Origin: Candidatus Hydrogenedens sp.
GTDB lineage: Bacteria > Hydrogenedentota > Hydrogenedentia > Hydrogenedentales > Hydrogenedentaceae
DNA length: 10,000 nucleotides
Direction of reading: 5' to 3'
NCBI GenBank assembly: GCA_020216745.1
Contig: JAIWNQ010000170.1
Coordinates: 1-10,000, forward strand
The notes under the pieces were generated by a model. The model ran no database searches, was not told the origin of the DNA, and saw nothing but the letters and a program-made list of their open reading frames with translations. Every line of letters starts with the position of its first letter. The first letter of the stretch is position 1. Positions 1 to 6,488 of this stretch are shown in pieces. The position numbers and the translations under genes are program-made.

Positions 1-463
1 TTTTTGGAACCTCACTAAACCGCCACATATTAACATCCCGCGGTGGTGCTGGGAAGCCATAGCACACTTTATGAAACATACCCAGTGCCTTGGCAGAAAT
101 AGCCAAGGTATTCAAATTTAATGTCATAGGTTCACCTTTGACAAATTCTTGTAATTCCAGAATCCAGTCATCGACCTCGACATAACCTTTACCACTCTTT
201 GCTTTTTGTATACGGGCTACTGGCAAACCATTAATAAATAAATGGTCGGAAAGACGGTGTTGAAAATTTAAAGAGTCGATAACAACGAGTTCCCTTGTAT
301 ACGTTTTTGCAAGGAATACACCTTTGGTCGTTTCAACTACCATTTTTCGATGACGTCTTTGATGAGCCCCTTCTAAAGGCCGAGGCAAACCCACTTCACC
401 TACGTCATAGTTTTTGCGAATAACATCAGCAACTATTTCTAAACCCTGAAGTTCTACGGCCAT
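1..463 (-). CDS. APH/ChoK-fold phosphotransferase, N-terminal 154 residues (runs off left edge)
   Basis: The frame is open from ATG at 463 to the window edge, so the C-terminal lobe with the catalytic HxD and DFG-like motifs is not visible. The visible part looks like the N-lobe of the aminoglycoside phosphotransferase / homoserine kinase II / CotS-like group. It has strands around residues 40-60 with a candidate ATP-binding lysine K53 in FLAKTY, then a segment at 76-113 (NGLPVARIQ, then a turn, then LQEFVKGEPM) matching the hinge pattern of these kinases. A helix with LGMFHK (128-132) corresponds to the usual LaxLH. The substrate cannot be told; small alcohols, amino sugars or homoserine are all possible. 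An in-frame TGA lies 11 codons upstream and no other ATG intervenes, so 463 is the likely start, although its GGAG sits only 2 nt from the ATG. It follows the TIM-barrel gene by 110 bp on the same strand. Confidence 0.75.
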   Translation of the reverse strand, partial: MAVELQGLEIVADVIRKNYDVGEVGLPRPLEGAHQRRHRKMVVETTKGVFLAKTYTRELVVIDSLNFQHRLSDHLFINGLPVARIQKAKSGKGYVEVDDWILELQEFVKGEPMTLNLNTLAISAKALGMFHKVCYGFPAPPRDVNMWRFSEVPK

Positions 464-573
464 ATCTCCACTATTTTGTTTTTTAATACTTAGTCAACAT
501 CCTTAATACATAAATTTTACAGTAAATAATAAAAAAAAATAAAATCCTTTACGAGAAGCTAACCTATTAGATA
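464..573. other. AT-rich intergenic spacer with 7-bp tandem repeat
   Basis: This spacer separates the TIM-barrel gene from the downstream kinase gene on the minus strand. It is strongly AT-rich, with a run of nine A on the plus strand (nine T in the transcript sense). I see no convincing GC-rich hairpin before that run, so I do not call a terminator, and no good -35/-10 pair. A perfect tandem duplication of ATTAGAT (566-572 and 573-579) straddles the stop codon of the TIM-barrel gene. The spacer is longer than the other gaps in this unit, so the kinase may have its own promoter here, but that is inference. Confidence 0.5.
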
Positions 574-1476
574 TTAGATAAATGGTTTCCAATGCTCAAC
601 CGATTTTTTTAGATCAGAAAGTACCCTCTGTTCAAACGGATATCTTTCTCGGTGGCTGATTTCAAGTATTAGAGAGATTGAATTTATTCCAGCCTTTTTT
701 ATAGTTGATATTATTTTTTCAGGAAATATTTTTCCATTCACGTTATACTCATCTGTGAAAGGATAATGTCCTCCTTTATCTTGAAGACTCTGTTTTAAAT
801 GGAGGACTTTTATTTCACCTCCAAAATGTTCTATCCAAACATAAGGATTTGTATCATCTGGATTTGGAGAAGAAACATCTCCATGGTCTACATCGAAACA
901 AAGCGTCATAGGAATGGAAAAGTTAACTTTACACAGATTCTGGATTTCTTCTGCAGATGAGATGGTCTCTCCTATTTCTCTCGAGATAGACATTGGTTCC
1001 CAAAGAAGATATTTCAAACCTATCTCAGCTCCATACTCAGACAAATTCCGCCAACATTCAACTCCCTTATGTATCCTTTTCTGCCTGATATTCGAATCTG
1101 CATTATCATGAACTGTTAAAATTCCGAAATGACTTCCTGAACCTTCCGCACCAAGGAAAACTGAAAGTTTGAAAAACCTCTTAAACCAATCAAGCCATGC
1201 ATTACGAATATCATCATCTGGATGTAATAGGTGATTTACCCGTGTAAATTGGGAAGTAAAACTTGTCTGTATCCAGATGTTATATTTTTCACACGCATTT
1301 CTTATTTTTTCTGCCTGTTGATAAACAATTTTCTCTGGGTACCACGGATTTAATAAATCTGCAGTAAATTGAACTACAGATAGTCCTAATTCTTCGGCGA
1401 CAATCCTTGTCCAATCTTCAGGTTCAACAAAACGATTTATAGCAAATCCAGTATTTATACCAAATAACATAGACAT
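574..1476 (-). CDS. Xylose isomerase-like TIM-barrel sugar (phosphate) epimerase/isomerase
   Basis: This 300-residue protein has the AP_endonuc_2 / xylose-isomerase-like TIM-barrel pattern. Candidate metal-binding residues fall at the expected barrel positions: E160 in LLWEP, D195 (or D197/H198) in CFDVDHGD, H226 in VLHLK and E272 in LILEISHRER. Together they give the Glu-Asp-His-Glu set of divalent-metal ketose epimerases and isomerases. The overall look (FGINTGFAIN start, NPWYPE, VNHLLHPD, WEPMSISREIGE, LKQSLQDKGGHYPFT) reminds me most of D-erythrulose 1-phosphate 3-epimerase-type proteins, but that assignment is from memory and tentative; another C4-C6 ketose or keto-phosphate could be the substrate. 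The protein is cytoplasmic, with no signal peptide. The start is 20 bp after the hpt stop, so it probably shares the tilS-hpt transcript. A second Met at residue 3 is an alternative start. Confidence 0.8.
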   Translation of the reverse strand: MSMLFGINTGFAINRFVEPEDWTRIVAEELGLSVVQFTADLLNPWYPEKIVYQQAEKIRNACEKYNIWIQTSFTSQFTRVNHLLHPDDDIRNAWLDWFKRFFKLSVFLGAEGSGSHFGILTVHDNADSNIRQKRIHKGVECWRNLSEYGAEIGLKYLLWEPMSISREIGETISSAEEIQNLCKVNFSIPMTLCFDVDHGDVSSPNPDDTNPYVWIEHFGGEIKVLHLKQSLQDKGGHYPFTDEYNVNGKIFPEKIISTIKKAGINSISLILEISHRERYPFEQRVLSDLKKSVEHWKPFI

Positions 1477-1496
1477 AAATTGATCTTCATTATGTT

Positions 1497-2024
1497 TTAT
1501 TCTGTTACTTCAAGCACATATATATCCGACAAATTTCGAAACCGTCCGTTATAATCCATTCCATAACCAACCACAAATTTATCCTCAATATGAAAACCAA
1601 CATAATCAGGAGAAATATTTACTCCATTTCGTTCTTTCTCTTTCTCAAGCAGAACACACAGTTTTATCGATTTAGGTGATTGTTGTTGTACCCACTCCTT
1701 TATATAACTCGTTGTTAACCCTGTATCAAAAATATCCTCCACTAACAAAATGTGTTGTTGACTGATTTCATCGGTTGGCAAAATATCTACAACTAACTTT
1801 CCTGAGCTTTGTGTTCCAGTATAACTCGATACTTTTATAAAATCAATCGAATTTACAGGTGGAAGGTTCCGAAGCAAATCTACAGCAAAGAATATTGCAC
1901 CTCGCAATATGATTATTACATGCAATTCCTCATAATTACAATCGTTAAGAATTTCCTTAGCAAGTTCAATAACCCGCTTTTGTATCGTTTCCTTAGAAAT
2001 TAATGGTGGTCTGATGAGTTGCAT
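1497..2024 (-). CDS. hpt: Hypoxanthine phosphoribosyltransferase
   Basis: Cytoplasmic purine-salvage enzyme that transfers the 5-phosphoribosyl group of PRPP to hypoxanthine, and often guanine, giving IMP or GMP. At 175 residues it is normal length for bacterial Hpt. The PRPP-binding signature is LLVEDIFDTGLTTS (93-106), with acidic pair E96-D97 and D100. The usual second Ile of VEDIIDTG is Phe (F99), a mild change. The LRG loop (40-42), the flexible-loop serine-tyrosine SSY (66-68), LLEKEKER (125-132) and the C-terminal VGYGMDYNGRFRNL (152-165) with D157 are all at family positions. The start lies inside the end of tilS (25-bp overlap), with GAGG 7 nt upstream of the ATG. tilS-hpt adjacency is common in bacteria and supports the call. 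The start is well fixed by that Shine-Dalgarno and by the conserved N-terminal length. Confidence 0.95.
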   Translation of the reverse strand: MQLIRPPLISKETIQKRVIELAKEILNDCNYEELHVIIILRGAIFFAVDLLRNLPPVNSIDFIKVSSYTGTQSSGKLVVDILPTDEISQQHILLVEDIFDTGLTTSYIKEWVQQQSPKSIKLCVLLEKEKERNGVNISPDYVGFHIEDKFVVGYGMDYNGRFRNLSDIYVLEVTE

Positions 2025-3379
2025 GGAGTTACCTCAATTTCAAGTATTCTACGGGTTAGTGTTGTAATCGCTGCAATTGCACTTGGCGCATAACCTACAA
2101 TCCATATAATACCGTGGGGAGTTTCTAATATCGGAATTTGTTCGCGTTCTGGAAGAGGCACACCTAAATCGATGAAATAATCACTCAATTTTCTACTATT
2201 AGCCATACCAAGTGGTATAAATTTATCTCCATTTTCCCTTTTTCGTACCCAGACACCATCAGATAATACATCCGCATCAAATACTTGAAGATTCGGTTTA
2301 CAATATGATTTCCAATCGTAATTTTTAGGCAACATTACAATACGAGCATTAAATAAAAAGCCATATGCCTTAGTAACTCCTGGTATTTTAAGGCGTACTA
2401 TCTGCCTATCATTTTTTTGTGAATTCTGCAATACTATTTCTGTCCATTCTTTACCATTGTATAGAAGGTATCCCTGCCCTAAATCAAACTTCTGCCCAGT
2501 TCCACCTGTTAATATAAATTGTGATGCAGAAATAACACGTTCATATGTGCATTCAATACCCATTTTTTGGAGTAGAATTACAAGACAGCGTCTACGTATC
2601 GCTTCATGGAACTCAGCAAAGCGTGCCCTTGAAATTTTTCTGGAAGTTATAATTACCTGCATTGCTTGTTCTGCTTGTTTTGATAAATATTCACTCTCAC
2701 ATTGTTGTAATTCAATCAAATGCAAGATAGCATCTCTAATCTTTTGGTTATAAGTACGTAATTCAGGTATCAAAACATTTCGAACTTTATTACGGAAGTA
2801 ATCATTCTGAAAATTCGACGCATCTATACACCAGTCCACACCTCTATCCCTTAACCAAGTTTCTATCATCCCCTTACTACAATAATATAAGGGTCTAATA
2901 ATACGTATACCTTCCTCAATCCGCACAATTGGGATTCCTGTCAAACCCAAAGGTGTTGTACCTCGTATCATTCGCATTAAGACGGTTTCTACCTGGTCAT
3001 CTGCATGATGACCTGTAGCTATCACTTGACATCCTCTCAACCGAGCGATATCTAATAAGAAACGATACCGAACCTCTCGTGCATATTCCTCAAAAGAACG
3101 ACGAAAACTAATGGCTTCTTCTTCTACTGGTCGCGATTTTAAGTGAAAAGGAAGTCCTAATTTTTTTGAGAGTTGTGCTACAAATTCGGCATCTTTTTTA
3201 CTTTGTCCCTGTCGCGTCTGATGGTCAAAATGAGCCACTTCCAATTGATAACCTAAATCAAAGAGAGCATAAAGCAAAGCCACTGAATCTGCACCACCAG
3301 AAACAGCAACCAATATCTTCTCTTCTGAGGAAACCAAATCAAATTCTGATATTATTTTTTTTACATTTGAAATAATCAT
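2000..3379 (-). CDS. tilS: tRNA(Ile)-lysidine synthetase TilS
   Basis: Cytoplasmic ATP-dependent N-type PP-loop enzyme that attaches lysine to C34 of the CAU anticodon of a tRNA-Ile, so that it reads AUA codons; it is normally essential. The 459-residue protein has the PP-loop SGGADS at 27-32, the second family block ATGHHADDQVETVLMRMIRG (121-140) and RNKVRNVLIPEL (196-207), which end the catalytic part. A helical middle domain follows. The C-terminal TilS domain is recognisable (roughly 370-450) from the run VRKRENGDKFIPLGM, then RKLSDYF, the PxxERxxIP segment and WIVGYAPS. The length matches full three-domain TilS. It is the first gene of the minus-strand unit, and its last 25 bp overlap hpt. 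No clear Shine-Dalgarno precedes the ATG, but the N-terminus starts at the usual distance before the PP-loop. Confidence 0.96.
   Translation of the reverse strand: MIISNVKKIISEFDLVSSEEKILVAVSGGADSVALLYALFDLGYQLEVAHFDHQTRQGQSKKDAEFVAQLSKKLGLPFHLKSRPVEEEAISFRRSFEEYAREVRYRFLLDIARLRGCQVIATGHHADDQVETVLMRMIRGTTPLGLTGIPIVRIEEGIRIIRPLYYCSKGMIETWLRDRGVDWCIDASNFQNDYFRNKVRNVLIPELRTYNQKIRDAILHLIELQQCESEYLSKQAEQAMQVIITSRKISRARFAEFHEAIRRRCLVILLQKMGIECTYERVISASQFILTGGTGQKFDLGQGYLLYNGKEWTEIVLQNSQKNDRQIVRLKIPGVTKAYGFLFNARIVMLPKNYDWKSYCKPNLQVFDADVLSDGVWVRKRENGDKFIPLGMANSRKLSDYFIDLGVPLPEREQIPILETPHGIIWIVGYAPSAIAAITTLTRRILEIEVTPCNSSDHH
2031..2035 (-). promoter_or_regulatory. Ribosome binding site of hpt, inside tilS
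   Basis: GAGGT on the minus strand; the GAGG core ends 7 nt before the hpt ATG at 2024. Because it lies within the last codons of tilS, hpt translation is probably coupled to ribosomes finishing tilS. The site fixes the hpt start. Confidence 0.7.
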
Positions 3380-3396
3380 GTAAATTTTACAACAAA

Positions 3397-3427
3397 AATA
3401 TACGTTAATTTGGTATATTATTTACAA
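3397..3427 (-). promoter_or_regulatory. Candidate sigma-70-type promoter for tilS-hpt unit
   Basis: On the minus strand, TTGTAA (3422-3427) and TATATT (3397-3402) resemble -35 and -10 boxes with a 19-bp spacer. Matches to consensus are 4/6 and 5/6. The predicted leader would be only about 10 nt with no Shine-Dalgarno, which would suit a nearly leaderless tilS. The region is so AT-rich that chance matches are likely, and the spacer is longer than ideal. Confidence 0.25.
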
Positions 3428-3461
3428 TAATAAAAAATTTAAATATTTTTAGTATCCTTTT

Positions 3462-3491
3462 TTGGTATGTGGAGCGATGATATTTTATTAT
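3462..3491 (+). promoter_or_regulatory. Candidate sigma-70-type promoter for plus-strand envelope unit
   Basis: TTGGTA (3462-3467) and TATTAT (3486-3491) with an 18-bp spacer match the -35/-10 consensus at 4/6 and 5/6. They would give a leader of about 20 nt carrying GGAG (3507-3510), 8 nt before the ATG at 3519. An overlapping TATACT (3489-3494) is another possible -10. Position and strand fit a divergent promoter pair in the 139-bp gap, but base composition makes such matches cheap. Confidence 0.3.
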
Positions 3492-3518
3492 ACTTTAAAA
3501 TAAAACGGAGTTTCAGTA

Positions 3519-4499
3519 ATGAGTGATGATTCGCAAGTCCCGAAAGATAAATTACGGCTTTGTCCAATCTGTCGTATGCCCATCAGCGTATGGGCTATCC
3601 GTTGTAGATTTTGCGGGGAAACAGTAGGACGCCCCAAAAAGGAAGTAGAAACATTTACTATCGAAGATTTAGGGGGAGAAACTCCGACGGAGAAAACGTT
3701 GTCTCCTGAAGTTTTAGAGGCAATAGAACAATTCAGACAAGAACTTTTGGAAACACCTCCTGAGGAAGAACCTCCGTCAATGTGGAACTTATGGGGGACT
3801 CGACAAACTACTAAAAAAACAAATCATGCTCATAAAACTACAAAAAAACCAACAATTAATCCTGTTCGATGGATTATTACTTTTTCAATCATTGTCCTAT
3901 TTATAATTATGCTTTACTTTTTCGGTCCTTCAATTTGGCATAAAACAAAACTTTTAATAGAGGGTACGCCAAAACCTTACCCCGATTATCAAAATCAAGC
4001 TTTAAACATGCTTGAACAGGGAGAACCCATTGAGATGGCTCTTGCAGAAGCACTAAAAGCATACGAAATAGCCCCATCTGACGAAAATAAAAACATATTA
4101 AATCAAGTTAGAGAAAAATTAATTAACCATATTGAACTTTTACTAACAAAAGACCCTTATAATCCAAATGATTTCACAGAGGCGTCAAGGATAGCATCTG
4201 AAGTAATAAAAATTGACTATGACCCAAAGATACAAGAGATATATCGCAAGGTTATGGATGAAATATCGGCATACAAAATGACCTTGAGACAAATAGATGT
4301 TCAAAATAAAAAAGCCATTTTTACATTAAGTAATTTAAGGGAGCAGACTGTATCTGAGGGAGACCTTCTTCAAGAACGATTTTTAGTAAAGCAAATATTA
4401 TCATCACGAGTTCGACTTGAAGATACCAAAATAATTATTGAAGGGAAACCAAGACGGTTGTCCATATCTCTTATGAGTGAAATTAAGGCAGATTATTAA
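3519..4499 (+). CDS. Zinc-ribbon, single-TM membrane protein with GspC/PilP-like C-terminal segment
   Basis: No named family is recognised for this 326-residue protein. From the N-terminus it has a four-cysteine zinc ribbon with CPIC (C15, C18) and CRFC (C29, C32), then an acidic, Pro-rich linker (about 40-90) and a Thr/Lys-rich basic stretch (93-112). One strong TM helix follows at about 118-136. A mostly helical segment (about 155-255) includes a TPR-like EALKAYEIAPSDEN. The C-terminal part (about 256-316) runs NKKAIFTL, then VSEGDLL, FLVKQILSSRVRLED and KPRRLSI. That pattern, AI-L then GD-L then V-I-V-L, resembles the HR/PilP beta-domain of type II secretion GspC and pilus PilP. With the positive residues before the TM, the zinc ribbon should be cytoplasmic and the C-terminal part periplasmic. 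The start is supported by GGAG 8 nt upstream. It heads a three-gene unit, with 29 bp to the lipoprotein gene. The domain reading is from visible pattern only. Confidence 0.8.
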   Translation: MSDDSQVPKDKLRLCPICRMPISVWAIRCRFCGETVGRPKKEVETFTIEDLGGETPTEKTLSPEVLEAIEQFRQELLETPPEEEPPSMWNLWGTRQTTKKTNHAHKTTKKPTINPVRWIITFSIIVLFIIMLYFFGPSIWHKTKLLIEGTPKPYPDYQNQALNMLEQGEPIEMALAEALKAYEIAPSDENKNILNQVREKLINHIELLLTKDPYNPNDFTEASRIASEVIKIDYDPKIQEIYRKVMDEISAYKMTLRQIDVQNKKAIFTLSNLREQTVSEGDLLQERFLVKQILSSRVRLEDTKIIIEGKPRRLSISLMSEIKADY

Positions 4500-4528
4500 T
4501 ATAAATAAAAAAACAGAAAGGTAAAGAT

Positions 4529-5149
4529 ATGAAACACTTTAAACTTATTATTACTCTTGTAATTTCTGTCGCTCTTCTTGCTTCATGTTCTACTATAAAA
4601 AGGTGGCGAGGTGATAAACCTGATATATCCACCAAGAACGACGTGGCAAGTTCGGAATCAATAAAAACACCGACAAAAGAAGATTACCTCAGTGATCTTC
4701 AGGAAATTATAAAGAACGAAATTAAATCCTCTTCTGCAACAAACAAAAATCAGGTATACCGTAAACGACCCTATTTTTGGAAAAACTATTCCGTATACTC
4801 TAACAGCGATGCCCCTTTTGATATTCAACTTCAAGAAACAGACTCAAAATCAAAACCTTATATCGCCAAAATAGTTCTTGAAAAAACTCTGTATTACACA
4901 CGACTTCATAAAAATCATAGAGATGCGGAGGAAGACAATAATTATATTAGGAGTATCGGAAAAGAAACTTTAACCTATGAACTTCGAAATGGTCGCTGGA
5001 CAAAAATTGGTTCTGTGTTTGTTCCAGATAAGACTGAAAAGAAAATAAATAATGAATGGGTTCCACTTAGAGAAGAGGAAATTCAAAAAGAACAACCAGA
5101 AGAACCCAAAAAAGGTTGGCTAAATCGTATCCGTTCATGGATTTTCTAA
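4529..5149 (+). CDS. Lipoprotein of unknown function
   Basis: This 206-residue protein has a type II signal peptide: charged MKHFK, a hydrophobic core, then lipobox LLASC with C20 as the expected lipidated cysteine. Ser at +2 predicts outer-membrane sorting if the Lol rules of proteobacteria apply here. After a Ser/Thr/Lys-rich spacer (21-50) there is a helix (51-68), then a probably beta-rich core (76-166) with aromatic motifs such as RPYFW and LRNGRWTKIGSVFV. The tail is Glu/Lys-rich and ends in a basic-aromatic stretch (GWLNRIRSWIF, 196-206). I do not recognise the family. Start choice is firm: AGAAAGG (4515-4521) lies 7 nt before the ATG and the signal peptide begins at once. It sits between the zinc-ribbon membrane protein and the GT-C-like protein, with 12 bp to the latter, so a shared envelope role is inferred. 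Confidence 0.85.
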   Translation: MKHFKLIITLVISVALLASCSTIKRWRGDKPDISTKNDVASSESIKTPTKEDYLSDLQEIIKNEIKSSSATNKNQVYRKRPYFWKNYSVYSNSDAPFDIQLQETDSKSKPYIAKIVLEKTLYYTRLHKNHRDAEEDNNYIRSIGKETLTYELRNGRWTKIGSVFVPDKTEKKINNEWVPLREEEIQKEQPEEPKKGWLNRIRSWIF

Positions 5150-5154
5150 AGAGG
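5150..5154 (+). promoter_or_regulatory. Ribosome binding site deciding a GTG start
   Basis: AGAGG lies 7 nt before the GTG at 5162 and overlaps nothing but the 12-bp gap after the lipoprotein stop. No ATG in the same frame is placed as well, so this site supports GTG as the start of the membrane protein. Confidence 0.65.
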
Positions 5155-5161
5155 TTTTTCT

Positions 5162-6460
5162 GTGTTCAACAGAGGAAGAGATAGGCTCTTATCGTTAATT
5201 ATAGAAGCCCTTATCATTCTTAGTAGTATGTTATGGGCTATATCTGGTTTACAAACTGTATTCCTTGGGGATTCTTTAACGAGTCGTCTCGCCACAGTAT
5301 ATGCACTCACGTACCATCACACATGGTATCTCAATCGCCCTCCTGCTTTGCCTCCCAATCCTTTTGAGAATAAAACTGTCGATAAAGTTCAGGGGAAACT
5401 TGGAATTATTTCAAGCAAACCTCCCATTCTCTCTCTATTGATGACATTAGAATATCAAATTATAAAAAGGGCAGGGTATTCCCTCGATAATCAACAACAT
5501 CTAAAACCTATTGCACAAATTTTAATTTTTATCAACGTAATAATTCCTTTTTTCCTTGCCAGTGTCTGTTTCTGGAAGTTTCTCTATGAAATTAAAACTG
5601 GCACTTTAATACGAATGTGCTCACTGTTATCTCTCCTTTTTGGCACACAATGGTCAGCATTATCTTCACATTTTACAAATCACGTTCCAGCTACCGCATT
5701 TTTAATCATGGGTATTTACTTTGTATGGAAGGTTTATAATTATTCAAATGTGCCAAAATACTATTTGCTCCTTGTCGGTTTCTTCGCTTCTCTTGTCTAC
5801 ACAATTGACTTACCTCTTACGATTTATATAGCAAGTGGAATTCTATTTCTTTTATACAAAAAACCTCCTCGTCTTTTAATCCCAATTACTATTGGTGCAA
5901 TGCCAATCTTATTAGTGCATTTTATCATCATGTACTCTATTACAGGTAATATTCTCCCCGTACAAATTAGCCACGAACCATTTCTTTTTGAGTCGTCTTA
6001 TTGGAGGCATCCTGCTGGACCAGATGCATTACATCATCCAAAATGGCTCTATGCTTTTAATATTTTGATAGGGGCTAAAGGTATCTTCTTGTTGTATCCG
6101 GTCCTTATTTTTGGGCTATGTACCTGTTATCCAAGTATATGGAAACATATATCAAATGATATAAAAGTGGCTTGGCTTTTTTTTATATTCAGTTTTATTA
6201 TTATTAATCTTTACTATATTTTATCGACCAATAATTATGGGGGGGTATCTTACGGGTTCCGATGGCATGTTGGTTCTATGCCGATATTGATAGGTGCCAG
6301 TCTCCCTTTTTTAGAAGGCAAAAAGAAGAATGCTGTGTTCTGGTGTATTTACTTAGTGTTTCTTGTTGTTTCTTTTTATTCTATGTACGAATGTAGATGT
6401 TGTCCGTGGTCAATTGATAAAGAATGGACCGTTCGTTGGATATTTGGACCTTTATCCTAA
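5162..6460 (+). CDS. Polytopic membrane protein, GT-C-type glycosyltransferase candidate
   Basis: The 432-residue protein has about ten hydrophobic segments (around 11-31, 118-138, 151-168, 174-190, 200-232, 239-260, 302-321, 336-355, 371-385, 390-408). The first loop carries GDSLTSRLATVYAL (36-49) with D37, then DKVQGKLGIISSKPPILSLL (74-93), ending in the sKPPL-like motif typical of the PMT/ArnT-like GT-C superfamily. Later, FTNHVPA (171-177) and NNYGGVSYGFRWHVGSMP (357-374) match recurring motifs of the same group. By family analogy it would move a sugar from a polyprenyl-phosphate donor to an envelope acceptor on the periplasmic side; donor and acceptor are unknown. Oddities are a C-terminal cysteine cluster, CRCC (411-414), and a fairly short length with little soluble C-terminal domain. 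Translation starts at GTG, 12 bp after the lipoprotein gene, so the two are surely cotranscribed. Confidence 0.8.
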   Translation: MFNRGRDRLLSLIIEALIILSSMLWAISGLQTVFLGDSLTSRLATVYALTYHHTWYLNRPPALPPNPFENKTVDKVQGKLGIISSKPPILSLLMTLEYQIIKRAGYSLDNQQHLKPIAQILIFINVIIPFFLASVCFWKFLYEIKTGTLIRMCSLLSLLFGTQWSALSSHFTNHVPATAFLIMGIYFVWKVYNYSNVPKYYLLLVGFFASLVYTIDLPLTIYIASGILFLLYKKPPRLLIPITIGAMPILLVHFIIMYSITGNILPVQISHEPFLFESSYWRHPAGPDALHHPKWLYAFNILIGAKGIFLLYPVLIFGLCTCYPSIWKHISNDIKVAWLFFIFSFIIINLYYILSTNNYGGVSYGFRWHVGSMPILIGASLPFLEGKKKNAVFWCIYLVFLVVSFYSMYECRCCPWSIDKEWTVRWIFGPLS

Positions 6461-6483
6461 ATCATTAATTTTCTCTTGATTTA
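6458..6483. terminator. Weak inverted repeat at the convergent gene junction
   Basis: TAAATCA (6458-6464) and TGATTTA (6477-6483) form a perfect 7-bp inverted repeat with a 12-nt loop. It spans nearly all of the 28 bp between the GT-C-like gene and lptD and includes the GT-C gene stop. Position between converging genes suggests a bidirectional terminator. The stem holds only one G-C pair and no clear T-run follows, so it is too weak for a confident intrinsic terminator. Confidence 0.2.
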
Positions 6484-6488
6484 ATAGT

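Noticed and set aside
530..560. Intrinsic terminator after the TIM-barrel gene (run of nine T in the transcript sense)
   Set aside because: There is a T-run but no stable GC-containing hairpin directly before it that I can find by eye.
2457..2753. 98-residue plus-strand open frame inside tilS
   Set aside because: Its many Cys/Ser/Ile residues reflect antisense reading of tilS codons; the minus-strand frame has the full TilS motifs.
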